From the NCBI GenBank assembly GCA_902826835.1, contig CADEGH010000017.1:45235-109234 (forward strand): a stretch of 64,000 nt of DNA, in the 5' to 3' direction. The DNA is from an uncultured bacterium (lineage in GTDB: Bacteria > Planctomycetota > GCA-002687715). The notes under the pieces are model-generated. The model saw nothing but the letters and a program-made list of their open reading frames with translations. It did no database searches and had not been told where the DNA came from. The translations under genes and the position numbers were made by a program. This document shows positions 1 to 9,718 of this stretch, piece by piece (positions within the stretch are counted from its first letter, which is position 1; every line of letters begins with the position of its first letter).

Positions 1-2449
1 CCGGGTCAAATCCTTCTTTGGCGAGCCATCGCATGGCCGCGGGGGAGATCTCCAACGAGGCGCCCTTCTGCGCCAATTTCGCGTGGAGAGGCCGAAGCTG
101 GATGCTGAGGATTTTTTCGATCTCTTCTCGCCCGAGCGGGCGAAAAAGGATGACCTCGTCCAGCCGGTTCAGGAATTCCGGCGGGAAGTGCTTGCGGACT
201 TCGGCCATGACCAGGTCTTCGGTGTCGCGGGAAAACGCCGATTCCCCCGCCAGGTGTCGGCTGCCCAGGTTGGAGGTGAGGATGATGAAGCAGTGCCGGA
301 AGTCGACGGTACGACCATGACTGTCGGTGAGCCGACCATCGTCCAGGAGCTGGAGAAGCGTGTGGAAGACATCCGGATGGGCTTTTTCGACCTCATCGAA
401 CAGCACCACCGCAAACGGCCGACGGCGCACTGCTTCGGTCAGTTGTCCACCATCCTCGAATCCCACGTACCCGGGGGGCGCCCCGATCAAACGAGCGACC
501 GAGTGTTTCTCCTGGTACTCGCTCATGTCGATGCGGACCATCGCTTTGGGATCATCAAAGAGGATGGCGGCGAGCGTGCGCGCGATCTCGGTCTTGCCGA
601 CTCCGGTCGGCCCCAAGAACAGGAATGAACCAGCCGGTCGGCCCTCCTCCGAGAGCCCGGCACGCTGGCGGCGAACGGCGTCCGCGACCGCCTTCACGGC
701 AGCTTCCTGACCGACCACCCGATCGTGGAACCGGTCCTCAAGGGCCAGGAGTTTGGACCGCTCGGCTTCGAGCAGCTTGGTCACCGGGATGCCGGTCCAG
801 GCTGCCACTACTTCCGCGATCTCCTCCTCCGAGACTTCTTCCTTGAGGAGCGCCCGACCGGCCTGGAGATCCACGAGCCGCTTCTCCTTCACCTTGAGCT
901 CTTGAAGCTTGGCGGGAATGAGCCCGTGCTTTTTTTCCGCCAGAGCGCCGAGATCTACCGGCGCACCGCGCCGTGCGTCCCGTTCCGCGGTCACCACTTC
1001 GTGGTTGAGCTTCTCGATCTCAGCCTTGAGGGAGCGCATCGCGAAGATGGCCTCTTTTTCCGCCTGCCATTTTTGGCGCATTCCCTGCGCCCGTTCGCCG
1101 AGGTCGGCGACTTCCGACTGCAGGGTCGCTCGGCGGTCGGCGGACGCCCGATCGCTCTCTTTCGCGAGTGCCTCGTCTTCAATCTTGAGGCGGGTCAGGG
1201 TCCTTTCGATTTCGTCCAACTCCGCCGGTGTCGAGTCGATCTCGATGCGCAGACGCGAGAGCGCCTCGTCGACGAGGTCGATGGCTTTGTCGGGCAGTTT
1301 GCGATCCGGGATGTAGCGCGCGGAAAGTTGCGCGGCCGCCACGAGGGCGGCATCCCGCACTCGTGCGCCGTGGTGGATTTCGTAACGCTCCTTCAGGCCG
1401 CGGAGGATCGCGACGGTTTCTTCGACGGACGGTTCATCGACAAAGACCTTTTGGAAGCGCCGCTCGAGCGCCGCGTCTTTTTCGATGAACTTTCGGTACT
1501 CGTCCAGCGTGGTTGCACCGATGCAGCGCAGTTCCCCGCGGGCGAGCGCCGGCTTCATCATGTGAGCCGCGCCCTCGGCACCATCCGCTTTGCCCGCACC
1601 GACGACGCCGTGGATTTCGTCGATGAACAGGACAATGCGGCCCTCCGAGCCCGTGACTTCCGAGAGCACAGCCTTGAGACGCTCCTCGAATTCGCCGCGG
1701 TACTTGGCACCGGCCACGAGAGCGCCGAGGTCCAGGGCAAGGATGCGTCGATTCTTCAAACTCTCGGGAACATCGCCGGCCACCACGCGCCGCGCGAGCC
1801 CTTCGACGATCGCCGTCTTTCCGACCCCGGGCTCCCCGACGAGCACGGGGTTGTTCTTGGTGCGGCGCGATAACACTTGCAAGAGGCGTCGGACTTCACT
1901 GTCACGGCCGATGACCGGGTCGAGTTTGCCTTCCTTCGCTTCTTTCGTGAGATCCCGCGTGTACTTCTCCAGGGCTTGGTACTGATCCTCGGCACCCTCG
2001 GAGTCAGCCGCCTTGCCACGCCGATACTCCGCCACCCACGCTTCGAGTTTGGACGGAGTGAGCCCCCGTCGCTTGAACACCTCGAAGACGGCCCCGCCCT
2101 TCCCCTCGGACGCCGCGAGCAAGAGGTGCTCCGTGGCCAAGAAGCTGTCGCCGAGTCGGTCGCCCACGGCACGCGCGGCTTCGACCAGTCGCCCGAGATC
2201 TCGGCCGAACTCGACGTTGCCCCCTTCGGAGCGCGGTAGCTTGCCCACTTCCTTTTCGAGGTCCGAGCGGAAGAGGTCCAACGGGATCGCGGCCCGATTC
2301 AAGAGCTCGGAGAGCAGCGAGTCTTTGGGCTCGAGCAGCGCCAAGAATAGGTGGGCCGGAACCACCTCGGGGTGCTGCCGCTGCTTGGCCGCGGCTTGGG
2401 CGCGGCCCAGGGCTTCTTTAACCCTTGTCGTGATCTTGTCGGCGTCCAT
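1..2449 (-). CDS. clpB: ATP-dependent chaperone ClpB (C-terminus beyond the edge)
   Basis: Hsp104/ClpB disaggregase, a hexameric AAA+ ATPase that works with DnaK to extract polypeptides from cytoplasmic aggregates. 816 codons are visible. In order: Clp N-domain (about 1-145), first AAA module with Walker A GEPGVGKT near residue 205 and FIDEIH Walker B, a coiled-coil M-domain (about 405-525) that separates ClpB from ClpA/ClpC, and a second AAA module with GPTGVGKT near 612. The family is about 860 residues, so only the last 50 or so are missing. The ATG at 2447-2449 follows a strong GGGAGGGA ribosome site. I looked for a CIRCE element upstream and found none, so heat-shock control is not visible here. 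Confidence 0.97.
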   Translation of the reverse strand, partial: MDADKITTRVKEALGRAQAAAKQRQHPEVVPAHLFLALLEPKDSLLSELLNRAAIPLDLFRSDLEKEVGKLPRSEGGNVEFGRDLGRLVEAARAVGDRLGDSFLATEHLLLAASEGKGGAVFEVFKRRGLTPSKLEAWVAEYRRGKAADSEGAEDQYQALEKYTRDLTKEAKEGKLDPVIGRDSEVRRLLQVLSRRTKNNPVLVGEPGVGKTAIVEGLARRVVAGDVPESLKNRRILALDLGALVAGAKYRGEFEERLKAVLSEVTGSEGRIVLFIDEIHGVVGAGKADGAEGAAHMMKPALARGELRCIGATTLDEYRKFIEKDAALERRFQKVFVDEPSVEETVAILRGLKERYEIHHGARVRDAALVAAAQLSARYIPDRKLPDKAIDLVDEALSRLRIEIDSTPAELDEIERTLTRLKIEDEALAKESDRASADRRATLQSEVADLGERAQGMRQKWQAEKEAIFAMRSLKAEIEKLNHEVVTAERDARRGAPVDLGALAEKKHGLIPAKLQELKVKEKRLVDLQAGRALLKEEVSEEEIAEVVAAWTGIPVTKLLEAERSKLLALEDRFHDRVVGQEAAVKAVADAVRRQRAGLSEEGRPAGSFLFLGPTGVGKTEIARTLAAILFDDPKAMVRIDMSEYQEKHSVARLIGAPPGYVGFEDGGQLTEAVRRRPFAVVLFDEVEKAHPDVFHTLLQLLDDGRLTDSHGRTVDFRHCFIILTSNLGSRHLAGESAFSRDTEDLVMAEVRKHFPPEFLNRLDEVILFRPLGREEIEKILSIQLRPLHAKLAQKGASLEISPAAMRWLAKEGFDP

Positions 2450-2608
2450 GGGTCCCTCCCGAGTTCGAGGTCCCGCTCCGACCGACCAGAATCCAAGTCC
2501 ATCACGACGTCGTGCTGGGGTGATTCTGCCCATCTGGCGAGCGGTTGATCACTCTTGAGCAACCCCCGTACCACACGAAGTTCGCGACCGGATCGGGACC
2601 CACGAGGG

Positions 2609-3004
2609 TCAGTCGAGGTTCGGAACTTCGTAGCGGTCGGTCGGCACGCCCTGCTCGTCCATCTTTTCCTGGCAGTCGATGCAGTATTGGGCAAACGGGA
2701 GGGCTTCGAGACGGGCCACCGCGATCGCTTCGTGGCACTCCTCGCAGTTTCCGTAGGAGCCGTCGCTGATGCGCGCCAAAGCCTGCTCGATCAACTGCAA
2801 TTCGCGGGACTCCCGGACGCGCGTATCGAGTTCCATCTCGCTGTCTTGCGCCATCGAAGCGATGTCGGCCTCGTCTCCGCCCCGCTCGGAGTCGTCGACC
2901 GGCTTGCGCACCCGGCCACCCCCGAACAGGCGCGCCTGGCGCTCTTGCAGCATCGATTCCATCTTGGCGAGCTGAACCTTCGTGAGGCTCTTCTTCTTGG
3001 TCAC
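2609..3004 (-). CDS. DksA/TraR family zinc-finger protein
   Basis: 131 residues. The C-terminal part carries the DksA/TraR C4 zinc finger as CEECHEAI and YCIDC about 17 residues later; the N-terminal half is predicted helical and rich in charge, as in the DksA coiled coil. Family members bind the RNA polymerase secondary channel and modulate initiation, usually with ppGpp. It is shorter than E. coli DksA (151) and has the spacing of the many short DksA-like proteins in planctomycetes and delta-proteobacteria, so I do not assign the symbol. The start is GTG (3002-3004) with GGAGAT seven bases upstream. It lies 159 bp ahead of clpB on the same strand. Confidence 0.9.
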   Translation of the reverse strand: MTKKKSLTKVQLAKMESMLQERQARLFGGGRVRKPVDDSERGGDEADIASMAQDSEMELDTRVRESRELQLIEQALARISDGSYGNCEECHEAIAVARLEALPFAQYCIDCQEKMDEQGVPTDRYEVPNLD

Positions 3005-3206
3005 GGACGATCTCCAACCAGGTGGAAAGGTTCAGTTCAGGGCTCGGGGCCACCGAGCCCCGGCCGCGGCGGGCCCCATCATTCAGGCCCCAGATACGAA
3101 ACCGGGGATGGATTGTGATGCTTCCCGGCGGAAAAAAAAGTCTGCCCCCCCGGGTGGCCCGAAAATCCGGGGTCCCGGAGCCCTGCCCGCCAGGCCTGCC
3201 AGAATT

Positions 3207-4595
3207 TCAGGGTTTGCGGTGGCGATAGCCCCCGGCGTCCAGGTCCAGCGCGGCCAATCGAGCATGAACGGTCGGCCGCGGCAACCCAGACAGGCGGGCC
3301 ACTTCGCTGATGTTCCCCTGAGCGCGCTGCAAGAGATCCTCGAAATAGTGGCGCTCGAAGCCCAAGACAGCTTGTCGGAAAGGAACGACACCTGGCCCGA
3401 CTGCGACCTCCCCCCGCAATTCGGCAGGGAGGTCCTCCACCTCCAGCCGACCGCCCGAGTGGGTCGCAGCCAGCCTCTCGGCGAGATTCGCGAGCTCCCG
3501 CACGTTCCCCGGCCACGGCCACGCGCACAGGATCAGCTGCGCATCCGCCGCGACCTCGAGATCGGAACGTCCGGCGCGATCCAGAAAGGCGCGGAACAGA
3601 AGCGGGATATCGTCGGTTCGCTCCCGAAGGGGCGGAACCTGGATCGGCAGGACGCGCAGCCGGAAATACAGTTCCGCCTTGAACTGACCAGATTCCATCC
3701 GATCCCGAAGATCGCGGTGCGTGGCCGCCACCACGCGGCAGCGTGCGCGGTAAGGCACCTGCCCGCCCACTCTGACAAGTTCCTGGCCCTCGACCAGCCG
3801 CAGCAGGCTCGACTGGGACTCGACGGGGACTTCCGCAATTTCATCCAAAAAGAGAGTGCCACCCTGGGCTCGCTCCACGTAACCGGGCCGCGCTCGCTCG
3901 GCGCCGGTAAAGGCGCCTGCCTCCACCCCGAACAGCTCCGCTTCCAGAAGTTCTTTCGGGAGCGCGCCGCAATGCACCGCCAAGAATGGCTCGGTCGCCC
4001 GCGGACTTTGTGCGTGCAGGGCCCGCGCCACCAGCTCTTTGCCGGAGCCGCTCTCACCCTCGATCAACACGGGCCCCGCCAAGGCGGCAACCCGTGACAG
4101 GGTCACGGCCATCTTGCGCAGACTCTTCGAGCGCCCGATCAGACCGCCAAAGATCGCGCCCCGGTCGACAATCTCTCGGAGCACTCGATTGTCTCGCGCC
4201 AGCAGGCTCTTTTCGCCCGCGCGCAGCACCGCCAACTGCAACTCGTCGGCGCTGTACGGCTTTTCGAGGAAGGCCTCCGCTCCCGCCTGCACGGCCAAGA
4301 CCGCATCTTTGACGGTGCCAAATCCAGTGACCAGGAGGATGCGCACCTCGGGCACGGCCTTGCGAACCTCCGCCAAGAGTTCGTGCCCGGAGATTCCCGG
4401 CATCCGAAGGTCCGTGACCAACACGTCGGGTGGCCGCCCCAGGATCTCCGGCAAAGCCTCGCGCGGATCGCGATAGCCCCTTACCCGATGACCGGCGCGC
4501 TCAAGGGCCCGCCGCGCGAACAGGAGCATCGTCTCTTCGTCGTCGACGACGACGACCTCGAAAGTGGTCGCACCGGTTGCTGATTCCAAAGTCAA
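3207..4595 (-). CDS. NtrC-type sigma-54-dependent response regulator
   Basis: 462 residues: receiver domain (1-125; acidic pocket VDDEE, phosphoacceptor Asp in VTDLRMPG, Lys in LEKPY), AAA+ sigma-54 interaction domain (about 150-385; Walker A GESGSGKE, GAFTGA loop intact, Walker B GGTLFLDEI) and a Fis-type helix-turn-helix at the C-terminus (NISEVARLSGLPRPTV). It should activate sigma-54 promoters when phosphorylated by the adjacent kinase. The start is a TTG (4593-4595) that overlaps the kinase stop as TTGA and has AGGAAGG four bases upstream, so translation is coupled. The target promoter is not evident; I saw no convincing -24/-12 site in this window. Confidence 0.95.
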   Translation of the reverse strand: MTLESATGATTFEVVVVDDEETMLLFARRALERAGHRVRGYRDPREALPEILGRPPDVLVTDLRMPGISGHELLAEVRKAVPEVRILLVTGFGTVKDAVLAVQAGAEAFLEKPYSADELQLAVLRAGEKSLLARDNRVLREIVDRGAIFGGLIGRSKSLRKMAVTLSRVAALAGPVLIEGESGSGKELVARALHAQSPRATEPFLAVHCGALPKELLEAELFGVEAGAFTGAERARPGYVERAQGGTLFLDEIAEVPVESQSSLLRLVEGQELVRVGGQVPYRARCRVVAATHRDLRDRMESGQFKAELYFRLRVLPIQVPPLRERTDDIPLLFRAFLDRAGRSDLEVAADAQLILCAWPWPGNVRELANLAERLAATHSGGRLEVEDLPAELRGEVAVGPGVVPFRQAVLGFERHYFEDLLQRAQGNISEVARLSGLPRPTVHARLAALDLDAGGYRHRKP

Positions 4596-5971
4596 GGACC
4601 TTCCTGGGGTGCAGGCAGACGGCAGCTGAAGATCGACCCGCCTCCGGGCCTGGGTGCGTAGTCGATGTCCCCCTGGAGGGAGCGAGCCAGGCCGTGCGCG
4701 ATCGCGAGGCCGAGCCCACTTCCGCCGTCTTGCGCTCGGGTGGTGAAAAACGGCTCGAACAGCCTCGGGGCGATCGACGGTTCGACGCCGTGGCCCTGGT
4801 CATGCACGGAGATTGCGACCTGATCGGCGTCGTCAGTGACCTCGATCCGGATTGGCGCGCCCGCGGGACTGGCCTGAATCGCGTTGCGCAACAAGTTCAT
4901 CAAGATCTGCTCCAAGTCACCCGGAGCGGCCAGAACCTCGACCCTCTCGGGCACATCGCCGACGGAGATCGTCTGCCCTCGCGAGTGCCCTTCATTCTGG
5001 AGAAGCCTGTGGACTTCGGCGATCGCCAGACGTACGGAGCAGCGCGCGCGCTCCGTCCGGGCGCCCCGACTGTAGGTGCGCAGCGCATCCACGATCTTCC
5101 GTCCCCGTTCCGCCGCCCGGTCCATGGCCTGAAGGTCCTCTCTCAAAGCCCCGGGCAGGCGGGCATCCGCCAAGAGTTCCTGCGACAGACCGCGAATTCC
5201 GCCCAGGATGTTGTTGAATTCATGGGACACACCGGCGGAAAGCGTGCCCAGCGCGGCAAGTTTCTCCTTTTGAATCAAGCGGTCCTGCGCCGACTCCAAT
5301 TCGCCTCGCGCGGTTTCCAGGGCTCGATTCAGTCCACGCTGCTCCTCGAGCGCTCGCGAGAGTGCCGCCGTCTGCGCATCGACGTGTTTCCAAAGCTCTC
5401 GGCGAGCGCCTTCGAGATCGTCAAGGGTCTGCGCGGAAGCCGCGCCGAGCGCCCGAACGCCGGCGCCGCCGCGGGGGCGCCAGCGAGCGCGAGACCCGTC
5501 GGATCGGACGACGAGCGACTCGGTGAGTTCTCGAATCGGTGCCGCGTACGCCCGCTGCATCCACCACCATGCACCCCCCGCCGCACCCCCGAGGAGAGTC
5601 CCGAGCAACCAGAGAATCCAGGTCCCGTTTGGTTGCTGCGGCCCCGTCTCCGGCAGTCGATTTCTCCTGTCCTCCTCGTGCGCACGAGCCAATTCCTCCG
5701 CGAGGTGTTGCCGGCGCGAGTCTTCCTCGCGACGGAGCTGCGGATCCAACACGGGCCGCTCTCCCATGCGTTCCAAAGCCCGCTCCACGACCGCGAGAAG
5801 GAGGGCTCGAATCGCCGCGCTCTCGTCCAGGTTGCGCAGCGTTTCGATTCGCGCTTCCTCTCGAGCGCGGATTTCCGATGAACGGGCCAAGCGCGTGGAA
5901 GTCGTGATAAACGCCGCCGCCACCAGCGCGCCCAATAGGAAGGAAAAAACGCCGACCGGAAGCGACTTCAT
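4592..5971 (-). CDS. Membrane sensor histidine kinase (NtrB-like)
   Basis: 459 residues. A transmembrane segment at about 5-24 and a second at about 118-138 enclose a helical periplasmic domain rich in Arg and Glu; a coiled coil follows, then the dimerisation/phosphoacceptor helix with the H-box SHEFNN and a HATPase domain with N-box NLLRNAIQAS, G1 box DQGHGV, F-box FEPFFTT and G2 box GSGLGLAIA. It is the partner of the downstream sigma-54 activator. The ATG at 5969-5971 overlaps the stop of the upstream binding-protein gene as ATGA. An open frame continues upstream to 6271, but that part is antisense-like within the binding-protein gene and is not used. Confidence 0.93.
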   Translation of the reverse strand: MKSLPVGVFSFLLGALVAAAFITTSTRLARSSEIRAREEARIETLRNLDESAAIRALLLAVVERALERMGERPVLDPQLRREEDSRRQHLAEELARAHEEDRRNRLPETGPQQPNGTWILWLLGTLLGGAAGGAWWWMQRAYAAPIRELTESLVVRSDGSRARWRPRGGAGVRALGAASAQTLDDLEGARRELWKHVDAQTAALSRALEEQRGLNRALETARGELESAQDRLIQKEKLAALGTLSAGVSHEFNNILGGIRGLSQELLADARLPGALREDLQAMDRAAERGRKIVDALRTYSRGARTERARCSVRLAIAEVHRLLQNEGHSRGQTISVGDVPERVEVLAAPGDLEQILMNLLRNAIQASPAGAPIRIEVTDDADQVAISVHDQGHGVEPSIAPRLFEPFFTTRAQDGGSGLGLAIAHGLARSLQGDIDYAPRPGGGSIFSCRLPAPQEGP

Positions 5972-6837
5972 GAGCCTCCCCGCGTGGGTCCCCGGAGGGA
6001 ATCGAATCCCGCCAGCCACTGCGCTTGCCGCCGCTCTCCCCGCATCCGGGCGCGGCCCGAATCCCACGCTCGAAGAGGAGCCGGCGCGGTTTTCACGCCC
6101 GCCGCCTCGACCTCCCGAATGCGGTCGCGCAACCAAACCCCCGTTGCGGTCAAATTCCAGGTGACCGCGAGGCTCGCCCCCAAACGCCACCCAACTTCGC
6201 TCGTGGTAACGATGGGAATGGAGTGCTTGTCGGCGACGGAGGCCAGGTCCGTGAATCCCTCGACGACCCACCTTTCGTCAGGCACGTAAATCACCCCGAG
6301 GAGGGGAAGGACCGAGTTTAGCCGTACCAAGAGATCCGCCGACGGTCGCATCCGGATGACTTCCTGGGCCCAGTTCGTGGCCTGATGCGGAGCGGGTCGC
6401 GAGGAGATCACGAGGATTCGCCGGCGCGTCGGCCAGGTCGCCTCCACGAGCCGGGCCAGGTCGACTTCGAGTTCCGGCAGCTCGAGGTGCCGAATTCCGG
6501 TTTCCTGCCCGCTTTGGTCTTCGGCCACGAGCCAGGTCTGTCCCGACTCTCGAGCGAGCAGCGAAGGTGCGGCGGCTCGACCCAGGCCGAGGCGTAGGCC
6601 CTGGTCGCCCCAGTCGGGCGGAAGGGTCGCCCCCACGCCCACGACCTCGGCCGATGGGCTCGGCCAAATCCGCCTCAACGTCTCCGCGAGCGCCGTGAGT
6701 CCAGGTTGCTCGCCGTCCACCAGAATGGAAAGAGTGGCACCGGCCGCGGCATCCCCTGGCCGTTGCGGCTCGGTTTGCGCGCCTACCGCCGCCACTGCTC
6801 CGACCCAAAAGCCAATGCTCAGCCGAAACCAACCCAT
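5968..6837 (-). CDS. Periplasmic ABC_sub_bind-like protein, likely the ligand sensor of the two-component system
   Basis: 289 residues with a signal peptide ending near residue 20 (AVAAVGAQ). The C-terminal half (VIYVPDERWV, then SIPIVTTSEV and LGASLAVTWNLTATG) resembles the ABC_sub_bind fold (PF04392) of TrpX-like periplasmic proteins. No ABC permease or ATPase accompanies it; instead it leads an operon with the histidine kinase and sigma-54 activator, joined by an ATGA overlap, so I infer a role as periplasmic co-sensor. The ligand is unknown. There is no Shine-Dalgarno; TAAGCT sits six bases before the ATG, which suggests a leaderless message. The domain call is moderate, as I cannot run a profile search. 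Confidence 0.75.
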   Translation of the reverse strand: MGWFRLSIGFWVGAVAAVGAQTEPQRPGDAAAGATLSILVDGEQPGLTALAETLRRIWPSPSAEVVGVGATLPPDWGDQGLRLGLGRAAAPSLLARESGQTWLVAEDQSGQETGIRHLELPELEVDLARLVEATWPTRRRILVISSRPAPHQATNWAQEVIRMRPSADLLVRLNSVLPLLGVIYVPDERWVVEGFTDLASVADKHSIPIVTTSEVGWRLGASLAVTWNLTATGVWLRDRIREVEAAGVKTAPAPLRAWDSGRARMRGERRQAQWLAGFDSLRGPTRGGS

Positions 6838-6843
6838 GGGATG

Positions 6844-6849
6844 AGCTTA
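6844..6849 (-). promoter_or_regulatory. -10 hexamer TAAGCT, leaderless geometry
   Basis: TAAGCT ends six bases before the ATG of the 5968-6837 gene, and no GGAG-type site is present. Transcription starting 7 nt after the hexamer would begin at the ATG. Confidence 0.55.
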
Positions 6850-6890
6850 TCGCCCTCCCCCAAGCGCCCGCTCGACACGCCCTTCCGCGG

Positions 6891-6896
6891 TACACT
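6891..6896 (+). promoter_or_regulatory. -10 hexamer TACACT, leaderless geometry
   Basis: TACACT ends six bases before the ATG at 6903; no ribosome site precedes the gene. It forms a divergent pair with the TAAGCT at 6844-6849. Confidence 0.55.
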
Positions 6897-6902
6897 CTCC
6901 TT

Positions 6903-7322
6903 ATGAAAAACGCCGTCCGAATGCTGATCGTGGGGTGCCTCACGGCCAGCCCTGGGTTCAGCCAGGGAACTCTCGGTCCTCACGATCCGTCCGCTACTCG
7001 CGAGCAATCCCTCCGGGCCCTTGCCGCGGCCCGGGAAGCCGGGGATGGCAGTCGAGTCGCACGGCTCCTGGCCGACTTGGATGCCGCCCGCTGCCGAGCC
7101 GCGCGCCGAGTAGCCCCTCTCGCTCCCCCCCCGCGGCCTGCTCCGGCGGAGTCGATCGCCTTGGAGGCCATGGCTCCGAAGCCAACAACGCCCAATGCTC
7201 CGGGAGCGACCACCAATCCTTCGTCGGCGACCCCGCCGGCGTCGCGCACCTGGGGCGACATCCTGACTCCGGTCCTGAAGCCGCCCGCCGGCGGCACCCC
7301 GCCGCCTACCCGTAAACCCTAG
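6903..7322 (+). CDS. Small exported proline/alanine-rich protein
   Basis: 139 residues. The first 21 (MKNAVRMLIVGCLTASPGFS) form a plausible signal peptide, followed by a short helical Ala/Arg-rich stretch (about 30-70) and a long Pro/Ala/Thr-rich, probably disordered tail. I recognise no family. It is followed 41 bp later by the VWA gene on the same strand, so the two may be co-transcribed, although the VWA gene also has a possible -10. The coding signal is modest because Pro/Ala-rich open frames are common at this G+C; the signal peptide and the well-placed TACACT support it. Confidence 0.6.
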   Translation: MKNAVRMLIVGCLTASPGFSQGTLGPHDPSATREQSLRALAAAREAGDGSRVARLLADLDAARCRAARRVAPLAPPPRPAPAESIALEAMAPKPTTPNAPGATTNPSSATPPASRTWGDILTPVLKPPAGGTPPPTRKP

Positions 7323-7363
7323 GGCTAAGGCGTAGGGAGCGCGGATCGTAGTATCCGAACGCT

Positions 7364-9202
7364 ATGAACTGGGCCCCCCTCATCCTCTTCGTTGCCGGGC
7401 TTGCGACCTACGGTCAAGAGCGCGCCACCCTGGCCAAATTCGACGGCCATCCGTCGGTCCTCACGGTCGAAGGTGCTCCGTCGTTCGTGGCCGTCGAAGG
7501 AACGGTGGGCGCCGCCAGCTTGCGCATCGAGCCGGACCCAAACCGGGACTATTACGGCGTCACGCTGCGCCAGATCCCCGTCGGCATGGCCAGCGAGATC
7601 CGCTTCCGCGGTCTGACCATGCATGCCACCGAGCAGACCGTTCGAGTTCGCATCGAGGCGAGCGGGGACGGCGACCGGCGATCTCGTGAGGTCGACCGCG
7701 ATGTGGTGTTGAAGCCCGGCCTCTGGACCGAAGTGGCCATTCCCCTGGACGGGCTCAAGAGCAACGCCGGCTCCGCACTCCTCGATTTTTCCCGCGGCAT
7801 CAATTTCCTGCGAATCTCCCGCCGCAAACGGAACGACCAGGATGCCGCGTTCCTCTTGGACGATCTCCATCTGACTCTGCCCAAGGTCGCGGCCGGGCGA
7901 GCCGAGGCACAATTCCAGTCTAAGCTGAAGACTAAGGGGACCGCGGAGACCCCGACCAAGGATCTCATCGCGGCCTTCCTGGGCCAGAGTGACCGGGCCC
8001 GACTTGCCCACGCACCGAAGTGGTTGGTCGACGGCGAAAACGAATCCTGCCGGCGGGTGGCGCGGGAGAGTTTTGCGGCGGTGGGAACCGCGGAGAGTCT
8101 CGCTTTTGTGCGCACCCAGTGGGGAAAAGCCAAAGGCGATGCGAAGCTCGAGTGGGCCTACGCCGCCGGAGGCCTCGAGACCTTCGACGACGGGTGGGTC
8201 GCAAAGCAGGCCTCGCAGTGGACGTTGGAGGAACGAGTTGCCTTCCTTCAAGGATCCGTCCGCATCGGGCGTCGCAATTTCTCCGACTTCTCCAGTGTCC
8301 TCGGCGACCTCGGAGCGTGGCCCTTGGCCACCGCCTATGTGGGCGTGCTTCGCGCCGCCGAAACCGACGAGTCCTTCGACGGCTTGATTACCCTCCTCAG
8401 GCGCGAACTTGCCCCGCGCGCCCGCGCGGATGTGATCGATGCCCTCGCCCGGCTCTCCGGACGCAACCTCGGGGACGCGGTCGACGCTTGGCAGGCGTGG
8501 TGGACGGCCAATCGCGGTAAGACCAAGCTCTCGGCCAAGAGCCAGGCCCAATCCACCGGTTACGGAAGCTTCTACGGGATCCCGATGACGCCCGGCCGCC
8601 ACGCATTCGTGCTGGACATTTCGGGGTCCATGCGGGAAGCCGTAGGCGGGCAGAAAATCACGGAGCACATTCAGCGCTCCCGCCACCTCGACCCGACCAG
8701 CATCAAGACGCGACTCGACTTGGCCCGCGCGGAGGTCTTGTCCGCGCTGCGCGGGCTCAAGGAGCCATCCTCATTCGGGATCTTCGCGTACAACGACGAA
8801 GTCACGAACCTCATGCGAGGTTTCGCCCCCGGCAATGATCTGTCGCGCGAGTCGGCCACAAAACGGCTGAACGCCCTGAACGCCGGCCAAAAGACCAACA
8901 TCCACGCCGGACTTTGGGCGGCGTTCCACCCGGGTGGAGCGCCGTCGGAGAAGGACGCGTTGGAGGGGCCGGATACCCTCTACCTCTTGAGTGACGGCCA
9001 CCCCTCGGTGGGCCTCATTCAACGCGAAGACGAGCTCGGGGACGCGGTCTTGCGGTGGAATCTCGGGCGCAACCTCCGCCTCCACACCGTCAATGTCGGC
9101 GATCGCCACGCGGCGTGGCTTTCCCGATTGGCCCGCGCGACGGATGGATCGTATGTCGATTTGAGCTCGCAAAGCGAAGCGAAGAAGGACGATTCCCAGT
9201 GA
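7364..9202 (+). CDS. Exported VWA-domain protein with N-terminal beta-sandwich
   Basis: 612 residues. A signal peptide (about 1-18) is followed by a beta-rich region (20-175) resembling a carbohydrate-binding/CIA30-like jelly roll, a helical Ala-rich middle (about 190-385, perhaps HEAT-like), and a C-terminal von Willebrand A domain whose MIDAS begins at DISGSM near residue 417, with LLSDGHPS as the later metal loop. VWA domains bind ligands through a divalent metal; here the protein should act outside the cytoplasmic membrane. Possible -10 TAGTAT at 7349-7354. The stop overlaps the GTG of the next gene as GTGA, so the acetyltransferase is translationally coupled. Confidence 0.9.
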   Translation: MNWAPLILFVAGLATYGQERATLAKFDGHPSVLTVEGAPSFVAVEGTVGAASLRIEPDPNRDYYGVTLRQIPVGMASEIRFRGLTMHATEQTVRVRIEASGDGDRRSREVDRDVVLKPGLWTEVAIPLDGLKSNAGSALLDFSRGINFLRISRRKRNDQDAAFLLDDLHLTLPKVAAGRAEAQFQSKLKTKGTAETPTKDLIAAFLGQSDRARLAHAPKWLVDGENESCRRVARESFAAVGTAESLAFVRTQWGKAKGDAKLEWAYAAGGLETFDDGWVAKQASQWTLEERVAFLQGSVRIGRRNFSDFSSVLGDLGAWPLATAYVGVLRAAETDESFDGLITLLRRELAPRARADVIDALARLSGRNLGDAVDAWQAWWTANRGKTKLSAKSQAQSTGYGSFYGIPMTPGRHAFVLDISGSMREAVGGQKITEHIQRSRHLDPTSIKTRLDLARAEVLSALRGLKEPSSFGIFAYNDEVTNLMRGFAPGNDLSRESATKRLNALNAGQKTNIHAGLWAAFHPGGAPSEKDALEGPDTLYLLSDGHPSVGLIQREDELGDAVLRWNLGRNLRLHTVNVGDRHAAWLSRLARATDGSYVDLSSQSEAKKDDSQ

Positions 9203-9711
9203 CCGAGAGCAGAGCCTCCACTCCAACCGTGACCATCCGAGCCGCCCGGCCCGAAGATTCCGGACAGTATCTCCAACTCGTGGACGCGCTGGCCCGCTAC
9301 GAGCATATGCCCGCGCCGGACGCCGCCGCCAAAGCCCGCCTGATCGAACATCTGTTCGGACCGCGGCCCCACTACCGATTGTTGGTCGCCGAGACGGGTG
9401 GATCGATCGTCGGCTACGCGGCCCACTTCCTCGCCTATTCCACCTTTGCCGCCAAGCCGACGTTTTACCTTGAAGACCTGTTTGTCTTGCCGGAGTTCCG
9501 AAGCCTCAGGGTCGGGCACCAATTGCTCACCATCTGCGCACGCACCGCGGTCGCCGAAGGCTGTGGACGGATGGACTTCATCGTGCTCGACTGGAATCGG
9601 TTGGCCCTGGATTTCTACGAGCGACACGGCATTCCCTGCAAGAAGGAGTGGCTCCTCCATCGTGTGGAAGGTGCGGGGCTCATGGAACTCGCACGCCAAG
9701 CGGTGAGTTGA
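9199..9711 (+). CDS. GNAT family N-acetyltransferase
   Basis: 170 residues. The fold is that of a single GNAT domain; the acetyl-CoA-binding motif A is seen as LEDLFVLPEFRSLRVGHQLL, with the usual (R/Q)xxGxG loop reduced to RSLRVG, and motif B as DWNRLALDFYERHG. That signature is closest to the diamine/spermidine N-acetyltransferase group, but the substrate cannot be read from sequence. I start it at the GTG 9199-9201 that overlaps the VWA stop (GTGA) with GAAGGA upstream; an open frame extends back to 9055 but only as shadow of the VWA gene. Confidence 0.9.
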   Translation: MTESRASTPTVTIRAARPEDSGQYLQLVDALARYEHMPAPDAAAKARLIEHLFGPRPHYRLLVAETGGSIVGYAAHFLAYSTFAAKPTFYLEDLFVLPEFRSLRVGHQLLTICARTAVAEGCGRMDFIVLDWNRLALDFYERHGIPCKKEWLLHRVEGAGLMELARQAVS

Positions 9712-9718
9712 AAAGGGA

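Noticed and set aside
725..1873. 382-codon plus-strand frame across clpB
   Set aside because: Antisense to the AAA modules of clpB, with no family likeness or ribosome site.
2450..2608. CIRCE element or heat-shock promoter upstream of clpB
   Set aside because: No TTAGCACTC-N9-GAGTGCTAA or a close match; only a weak GGTTG/CAACC hairpin.
3080..3206. Terminator after the response regulator, with T8 on the minus strand (3128-3135)
   Set aside because: The CCCCGG/CCGGGG stem is nine bases from the T run and has a long loop; the signal is too weak to list.
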